From Bacteroidetes bacterium ADurb.Bin174 (lineage in GTDB: Bacteria; Bacteroidota; Bacteroidia; Bacteroidales; Paludibacteraceae), in NCBI GenBank assembly GCA_002070265.1, contig MWCX01000079.1, forward strand, positions 1 through 51,364: a stretch of 51,364 nucleotides of DNA, given 5' to 3'. This document shows, piece by piece, positions 45,817 to 51,364 of the stretch. Numbering within the stretch: position 1 is the first letter of the stretch; every line of letters begins with the position of its first letter. The notes beneath the pieces are model-generated. The model saw only the letters and a program-made list of their open reading frames with translations. It was not told the origin of the DNA and did no database searches. Made by a program: the position numbers and the translations under genes.

Positions 45817-47733
45817 TCATTCTGTGGTTTCAGGCTCCTGTTTATTATTTATTGCAGAATTATCAATTTCATTTTTTTCAGCTTGAATAAGCTGTACCGG
45901 TTCAGATGCAGGTTCTTCTTTCACTTCAATCTTCTCAGAATTAACTTCCCTAACTTCTATAACTTCCTTAACTTCTTTAACTTTTTCAATCCCACTAACT
46001 TCACTATTTTCTATAACTTCTTTAACTTCTTCAACTTTCTCAACCCCACTAACTTCACTATTTTCTATAACTTCTTTAACTTCTTCAACTTTTTCAAGCC
46101 CACTAACTTCACCATTTTCTATAACTTCCTTAACTTCCTCCACATTTTCTTCAAGCCCAACAACTTCACCACTTTCCTTAACTTCCTTAACTTCCTTAAC
46201 TTCTATAACTTCCCTAACTTCTTTAACTTCCTCAACCTCCTTCACCTCTTCAACAGCTTTATTAACTTTCTTAATTTCTACTCTCCCATCAGTTTCAGTA
46301 AAAGCAAACGGCCTATAAGGTGGTTTAGGTTTCTTTCTGCCCAGACCAACACTCAATCCCAATTGTATGTTAGTATTGGCTTTCGTCAGTGGTATGAATT
46401 GTGGATTGTATCTTAGAGGAATGTAATCACAAGCAAGGAATATATTAGCAACAAACAGGTTTAAACCCAAACCAAGACCTATGGATTGTCCCATGCCATT
46501 TGTCACTGTGTAGCTGGTTGATAAATTAAACATAGATATGGGCTTAAAATTTAGCATACTTGTAATTTCTGTAATATTGTTGCGTGGTGTAAATCTGTTG
46601 GAGAATAATAGTCCAAAACTGATCTTATTATTTAAAATGCCTGCTTCAGCCCCAATGTTCAACATAGGGGGCAAGCCTTCAACTAATTTTTCTTGCTCAT
46701 CAGAAATAATAGGTTTTGTCATATTTAACATCTGCTCTTGTATGGCAGCAAAGGGATCGTCACCTTCTTCCATCCCTTCGAGGTTAAAGTCTTCTACACC
46801 GGTATATTCAATTTTTCCTTGTGCCCGTGCTATTTGATTGCTGTTTTTATTCCATCCGACAGCACCCAGATCAAGGAGACTTGCCGACACATTGATGCTA
46901 AGCGGACGAGATGTAATAAGTGCGTAAGTTGCACCTAAGTCGAATGTCGCACCCATACCGGCTAATCCCGCTTTTGTAAAATTAAAGTCTTCAATGGCAT
47001 TGTCAGCATCAGGAACCAATTCGAGTCCTGTCGCATGAATATCCAACACAGCATTCGATTCAACTGTCCATTTATCTTTATTCATGTCAATCAGCAATTG
47101 ATTGATACCAACTCTTGCCCTGGCTCCGCCTAGTAAAAATTTACCTTTCACACCTACCCGCAATCTGTCCATTACCTCGAAAGATGATCCTAAAGATATT
47201 TCACCCAACATGCGGGCTGAGAAATCAAGATTTTGGATGTTGTAAGTATCTCCTTCTTCTGCAGTCATGCCTTTCTTGAAAAATTCAAAAAATGGTTTCG
47301 GTATAGTCATTCTGGAATAGATGCGAGTAGCTACTTCGAAATTCCAAAATGAATTTCCTACAAAGAAACCGGTACTTAACAGGCTCAGGCGATTATTTAG
47401 TCCAATATAATTATTATCCTTTAGCTTACTTAAAAACTGGTCCGGCGTAACATCCGGGTGCATAAAAGTCAATAAAGGACCACCGTTTGGATCCGGAAAA
47501 ATAAAACTGGTAAAACCTAAATTTGATTGTAACTCAATCACTGTAGAACCGACTCCAGGATAGGACAAATATCCTCTTGCAGGAGTTAATGCCGGGTTCA
47601 ACAAGTGGTTAAGCGGGGCATTTTCCATGAAATAACCGATTCTCGCTACAGATTGTGTATGTACAGGTTGCAGTGTCAATAATATTGCTGCAAGACTGAT
47701 TAGTGTTTGATATTTTAACTGTTTCATATGCAT
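45817..47733 (-). CDS. DUF5723 family outer membrane protein with repetitive Glu/Val/Lys tail
   Basis: 638 residues (or 636 from the second ATG). A signal peptide ends near VHTQ. The DUF5723-type barrel body (about 30-480) has ENAPLNHLLNPALTPARGYLSYPG, repeated amphipathic strands and a porin-like glycine pattern. From about 485 to the end it turns into an acidic EVKEV tail, with three tandem 18-residue units VEEVKEVIEN(G/S)EVSG(L/V/I)EK. The tail is made of 9-nt repeats. Function unknown; it lies 35 nt after the large lipoprotein gene. Confidence 0.85.
   Translation of the reverse strand: MHMKQLKYQTLISLAAILLTLQPVHTQSVARIGYFMENAPLNHLLNPALTPARGYLSYPGVGSTVIELQSNLGFTSFIFPDPNGGPLLTFMHPDVTPDQFLSKLKDNNYIGLNNRLSLLSTGFFVGNSFWNFEVATRIYSRMTIPKPFFEFFKKGMTAEEGDTYNIQNLDFSARMLGEISLGSSFEVMDRLRVGVKGKFLLGGARARVGINQLLIDMNKDKWTVESNAVLDIHATGLELVPDADNAIEDFNFTKAGLAGMGATFDLGATYALITSRPLSINVSASLLDLGAVGWNKNSNQIARAQGKIEYTGVEDFNLEGMEEGDDPFAAIQEQMLNMTKPIISDEQEKLVEGLPPMLNIGAEAGILNNKISFGLLFSNRFTPRNNITEITSMLNFKPISMFNLSTSYTVTNGMGQSIGLGLGLNLFVANIFLACDYIPLRYNPQFIPLTKANTNIQLGLSVGLGRKKPKPPYRPFAFTETDGRVEIKKVNKAVEEVKEVEEVKEVREVIEVKEVKEVKESGEVVGLEENVEEVKEVIENGEVSGLEKVEEVKEVIENSEVSGVEKVEEVKEVIENSEVSGIEKVKEVKEVIEVREVNSEKIEVKEEPASEPVQLIQAEKNEIDNSAINNKQEPETTE
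45942..46246. repeat. 9-nt TAACTTC-type repeat array inside a coding region
   Basis: About 300 nt of TAACTTCNN-like 9-mers, grouped in places into 54-nt units. Read on the minus strand they encode Glu-Val-Lys triplets. The noncoding arrays at 36523-36558 and 39295-39339 use the same unit on the same strand. Confidence 0.85.
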
Positions 47734-47768
47734 GTGATTAAATATTTATATGGTTTTAAGGTCAATTT

Positions 47769-50700
47769 TTATAGTGTTATGTTAATGCCTCCAAGTACAC
47801 GTGCCTTCAGGCTTGCTTTGATAAAGTTTGTAGGTTTGATGGGTGTTCCTGCAACCGTTTCATTGGAGCTTGCCTTAAACACAAGAGCCACTTTGTTCAA
47901 ATCTTTTAGCTTTTCTAAATTATCAGCCAATTTTATTTTAATGTCTGACTCTACTCCGCTTCCGTCGGATGCACCCGCAAGGATTTTTTGTTCCGAAGAG
48001 GTAGCTAAAATTTTGTTATTGGCATCCATCATGATCAAATCCATATCAAGATCCAAAGGAATAGAATTGGTTATTGTGGCTAAAATTTCCAAAGCACCTG
48101 TTTTCAGGTTTAAATCCCCAAGTTCCAAAATGACATTTTCGATGGTATCCCTCAATAATATGTTCAAGTCCTTTCCAAAAGATAATGGTATGATGATGTC
48201 ATATTTTACCTTCAAAGTATAATCAGCATCCAAATCAATTATATGTTGTGCATCTGTATTGATACGAGGTACAAACTCAACCAGTACAGAGTCCGGTACG
48301 GGTTTGAACAGATTCTGTAGATGTGTTTCCGTAAAAGTGTAATTGTTAGGCATACCTGATTTTTTAGGAGCGTACCAATAACCCGTTTGTATGATTTCAT
48401 CCGGAGAATTAACTTTTGGCAGACTGAAATTCAAAGAAATCTTTTCATCTGTAAGTGCATTTCCGTCAATGAATTTAGTCAGTGACAATTTGGTATCGAA
48501 CGGAATACCCAGATTACTTTCTGTTTTGAGTGCCAGGATAGGATTCAGTACATCAAGCACCGCATCCTTGTTTCTCATAAATTCCGGGAAATTATCCAAA
48601 GGAACATTCGGAATTTTCATTTGATCACCAAGATCAATATCTACCTTGCCATACACTGATTTAAATTCAAGTCCTTTGAGTTTTATAATCACATCGGCGG
48701 TAATGTTTTCACCTTGTAAGTCTTCAGTGTTGATAGTCGGATTGTTAACCGATATATCCACATCAAAACGAACCTTATCATTGACTGTCAACTTGCCACT
48801 CAGTTCAGAGGCATCAAATTTAAATCCTTTGACATTGATTTTTTTGATTAATTGGTTGTTCCTGTCAAATGGTTCGTCAATAATCAATTCGTTTTTATCA
48901 TTTGTTATTCCGGGTTCAAGAATCAACATATCCGGAAATTTGAGTATCATATATGCATGTAACAGACTGTCTCCCAGATCAGGCATGTTGTTGAATACCA
49001 TCTCAAGCTCCATTTCCCCTCCATCCTTAAACAAAATACTATCCAATGCTATAATTTGTGATGGTATATCTTCAATTTCCATTTCCATAGAGGTTGAATC
49101 TACATTGTGTGCTACCAAAGTATTCATTTCAATGGACGTGGCCGTTATATTCATGTTTGAGACGCTTGCTTTGAAAGTTAAATTTTTATCTTCTAATGAA
49201 GATATTGCCGTTGAATTTACGATACCCTCAGTCAACAGAATACTTCCGGTGATATAGAAAGTGTCTTTCAGTGATAAATAGCCTTCATCCAAATCCCGAT
49301 TGATACGGAAAGCCTGCAACTCTAATTCGATGTATTCGGGTATTGCACCTTTGATGTGATATTCGTTGTTATCGTTCAAATGATCATGCGGGTAAAACAT
49401 GTAGAGATCACTGAATCGCAGGACTATTTCATCGCCTTCCAGTGGGAGTGGCAAATCGGGCTGCATAATATCAATACGAAGTTTACATCCGGATTCAAGA
49501 TTCACTATCCCTAATCTTCTCACATTTTCAGAAATATTAATTTCATATTCAAGAGCTACCGGAGTGTCTTCTATGTCCTCTTTTATGGGGTTAGTAACTA
49601 CCGTTGCATGATTTAACTGAACGGCTGTTTCAAATTTCAGGTTAATAGCGGGGTCAATTGAAGTGTTGATGTCTTTGCTGTTAGCTCGCCCATTTATACT
49701 AATTTGACCGGTATATGATACTTCTCCCGACCATTCGAGGGTTTGATTGATTATCGGTGTATCTTCAAGATTAACCTCTTTCAAATTCAGTTCAATAAGA
49801 TAGCCCTTTTCAGTATCAAAAGGAATATTTTGTACTGAATACACATTGCCCGATAAATTGGGTGTATTTTCATCAAAAATACAATTATCGGGAAAGGTGA
49901 TGACTAAATTGTCAATTTGGTAATTAGAATTTGTCAGAGGTGGCAAATCATCGGGATCAGTTGTTACATGGATGATCAAATTCTCATTATAAGTAGTACC
50001 TGGTGTTTTTTCCAAATGTAGGGATAGGATTTTTTTGATTTCAACCGGCATTGTATTGTCAAAAATTACAAAATTCGATTGATCTGTTAAATTACTCGTA
50101 AACGTCGGAATGTCAAAATCCATGTTTTTAATTTTAAGATTGGTTAATTTGACATGAACGATCAAATCTATTTCTTTGGCTGATTGTATTTTATGGGGTT
50201 TAACGTCACCCTTCGCTGATATAGAGCCACTTACATTAACGTCTTTACTGAGGTTAATCAGGCCGTTTACTGCAGTCGGGAGGTTGTGGAATGCATCAAC
50301 TGTTAATGTTTTAGTTGATGTAAAAAGGTTGAAATCATTTAATTCTTCGGTAAATACTATCTTACCACCCGTCAAAGGTGCAAAAGGGTCGAAAACAAAT
50401 AAATCTGAAGGATCAACGGTGATGTTAGGCGTAAATATACCCCCTTGTATGGATTGCTGAACATCACCCAATTCAACTTTAATTTCTAAGGTGCCACCTG
50501 CCTCTAAATCTATTTGATGAATATTCACAACACCATCCGGTACATCAATCTCATAATTGATTGTTACAGCAGGAATACCATCAAGAGGAATATCGGGCAG
50601 ATCAAAGCTTACACTTGTTGGATTATCCATTTCTCCCGGAAATGTATTGAAAGGATAAGAATTTGCCAGTAAATTATCTTTATTGGACTGTCTGTCAATG

Positions 50701-51233
50701 GCATCTAACTCCAATTCATTTGCATTTAAAGCATAATCAGAAAAACCGATATTGAAATTAGTGTTCAAATCTACGGTAGGAACAATGTTTCCAATTTCAA
50801 TGAGAGGTATGTTCATGTCAGTCACCTGAGTCTTGTTGAAATCCGGAATGGAAAAATCGCTTATGTCAATATCACCAAAATCTATTTTGGTAATTTGTGA
50901 AAAAGTCTTATCATCAAACTTCAACTTACTAACATCCACATCTCTCAACAGATCGTCTAAAGTCACAGAATCGGAAATATTTATACTGTACCCGCCATCT
51001 TCCATGGTTTTAAGAAACTCCAAATCATTAGAATTTAGAAAGTCGCCTAAGCGCATAGTGTCAGTAGTTCCAATGGGTAAAGCCAAAGAATCACCGCCCA
51101 CCTGTATCTCGGTATTTATACCTTGTGCCATGTCATACATAGGGTCAATACACGAATTGACCAATAGACCGGTTGTTGACAGTATCATGATACCCAACAA
51201 CATTTTTTTGATTTTTTCTATATTACTGCTCAT
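47769..51233 (-). CDS. Giant Bacteroidales-type lipoprotein with four internal repeats
   Basis: 1154 residues, not recognised. The N-terminus (MLLGIMILSTTGLLVNSC) is a lipoprotein signal; a start at residue 11 is also possible. The body is beta-rich. A block of about 155-170 residues recurs four times, with starts near 238, 403, 574 and 728: an IxLxxGGxLEI-like strand pair, then, 32-43 residues on, a (P/S)DLFVFDP-like strand, then a G-I-rich strand. The last 250 residues differ. It is probably anchored to the outer membrane and expressed with the DUF5723 gene. Confidence 0.8.
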   Translation of the reverse strand: MSSNIEKIKKMLLGIMILSTTGLLVNSCIDPMYDMAQGINTEIQVGGDSLALPIGTTDTMRLGDFLNSNDLEFLKTMEDGGYSINISDSVTLDDLLRDVDVSKLKFDDKTFSQITKIDFGDIDISDFSIPDFNKTQVTDMNIPLIEIGNIVPTVDLNTNFNIGFSDYALNANELELDAIDRQSNKDNLLANSYPFNTFPGEMDNPTSVSFDLPDIPLDGIPAVTINYEIDVPDGVVNIHQIDLEAGGTLEIKVELGDVQQSIQGGIFTPNITVDPSDLFVFDPFAPLTGGKIVFTEELNDFNLFTSTKTLTVDAFHNLPTAVNGLINLSKDVNVSGSISAKGDVKPHKIQSAKEIDLIVHVKLTNLKIKNMDFDIPTFTSNLTDQSNFVIFDNTMPVEIKKILSLHLEKTPGTTYNENLIIHVTTDPDDLPPLTNSNYQIDNLVITFPDNCIFDENTPNLSGNVYSVQNIPFDTEKGYLIELNLKEVNLEDTPIINQTLEWSGEVSYTGQISINGRANSKDINTSIDPAINLKFETAVQLNHATVVTNPIKEDIEDTPVALEYEINISENVRRLGIVNLESGCKLRIDIMQPDLPLPLEGDEIVLRFSDLYMFYPHDHLNDNNEYHIKGAIPEYIELELQAFRINRDLDEGYLSLKDTFYITGSILLTEGIVNSTAISSLEDKNLTFKASVSNMNITATSIEMNTLVAHNVDSTSMEMEIEDIPSQIIALDSILFKDGGEMELEMVFNNMPDLGDSLLHAYMILKFPDMLILEPGITNDKNELIIDEPFDRNNQLIKKINVKGFKFDASELSGKLTVNDKVRFDVDISVNNPTINTEDLQGENITADVIIKLKGLEFKSVYGKVDIDLGDQMKIPNVPLDNFPEFMRNKDAVLDVLNPILALKTESNLGIPFDTKLSLTKFIDGNALTDEKISLNFSLPKVNSPDEIIQTGYWYAPKKSGMPNNYTFTETHLQNLFKPVPDSVLVEFVPRINTDAQHIIDLDADYTLKVKYDIIIPLSFGKDLNILLRDTIENVILELGDLNLKTGALEILATITNSIPLDLDMDLIMMDANNKILATSSEQKILAGASDGSGVESDIKIKLADNLEKLKDLNKVALVFKASSNETVAGTPIKPTNFIKASLKARVLGGINITL

Positions 51234-51318
51234 TGTAATTAATATATATAAATGCGATTAAAATTAATTCTTTCCGATAAAAATAATCTTATTGTTATCT
51301 GTTTATTTTACTATCAAT

Positions 51319-51364
51319 TTAACTGTATAATTCAGACAGGTATCTTTCTGCTTCAATAGCAGCC
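51319..51364 (-). CDS. trxB: Possible thioredoxin reductase (3' end only)
   Basis: The last 14 codons before a TAA stop, read from the right edge, give AAIEAERYLSELYS. This matches the final helix of thioredoxin reductases (AALEAERYL). The rest lies outside the window, so the call rests on few residues. The spacer 51234-51318 is AT-rich with no clear element. Confidence 0.5.
   Translation of the reverse strand, partial: AAIEAERYLSELYS

Noticed and set aside
45883-46416. Long plus-strand ORF rich in Asn-Phe repeats
   Set aside because: It is the antisense reading of the 9-nt repeat array in the DUF5723 gene; it has no signal or family features and the minus-strand frame has a clear protein body.
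48646-49257. 203-codon plus-strand ORF
   Set aside because: It lies wholly opposite the large lipoprotein gene, and its Ser/Leu-rich composition is that of an antisense frame.

Overview
The window comes from an AT-rich member of the Bacteroidota, most likely a Bacteroidales-type anaerobe or environmental relative. The reasons are: type IX secretion (T9SS) C-terminal sorting domains on several exported proteins; a PorE-like T9SS anchor protein; gldD and gldE; TlpA/DUF4369-like lipoproteins; a DUF5723 protein; a bacterial GGGP-synthase-family gene; and promoters of the Bacteroidetes form TTG-N19/20-TAnnTTTG in front of several genes. No tRNA, rRNA, CRISPR array or intact insertion sequence was seen.

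Layout. 1-6162: two large T9SS-exported surface proteins, the first (cut by the window edge) with a beta-helix, dockerin and cohesin-like module, the second with two cohesin-like modules. 6163-9980: an accessory-looking stretch with long structured spacers, a thioredoxin-family lipoprotein, a small T9SS protein, and a protein whose C-terminus looks like the variable region of a diversity-generating retroelement (DGR) target. 9981-17160: M48 protease, queG, a cysteine-less thioredoxin-like lipoprotein, lon, ssb and ridA, separated by dispersed repeats. 17358-22020: valS, an inositol-monophosphatase-family gene and an MFS transporter. 22038-25416 (minus): gldE-gldD-phosphopantetheinyl transferase-GGGP synthase family, with coupled overlaps. 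25566-28113: DUF2007-UspA fusion, uxuA and a remnant of the next sugar-acid gene. 28264-29494: rpsF-rpsR-rplI with promoter and terminator. 29542-33576: DUF1015 protein, porE-like and plsC. 33577-34322: a PIN/antitoxin pair. 34511-42702: one long putative efflux unit (ABC ATPase, two MacB-type permeases, HlyD-type adaptor, TolC-type outer membrane protein, PadR regulator, PspC/adhesin-head protein). 42861-45717: enolase and a PhoH-like ATPase. 45817-51233 (minus): a very large lipoprotein with four internal repeats and a DUF5723 protein with a Glu/Val/Lys tail. 51319-51364: a few codons that look like the end of trxB.

How the genes work together. The surface theme runs through the window: gldD, gldE and the PorE-like protein belong to the gliding/T9SS machinery, and the proteins with sorting domains are likely cargo. 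The efflux operon carries every layer of a tripartite pump plus its own likely regulator. The most unusual sequence-level features are the candidate DGR variable region, the cohesin/dockerin neighbours, a 9-nt repeat (TAACTTCTT-like) found both between genes and, in frame, inside a coding region, and several dispersed repeat families near gene ends.
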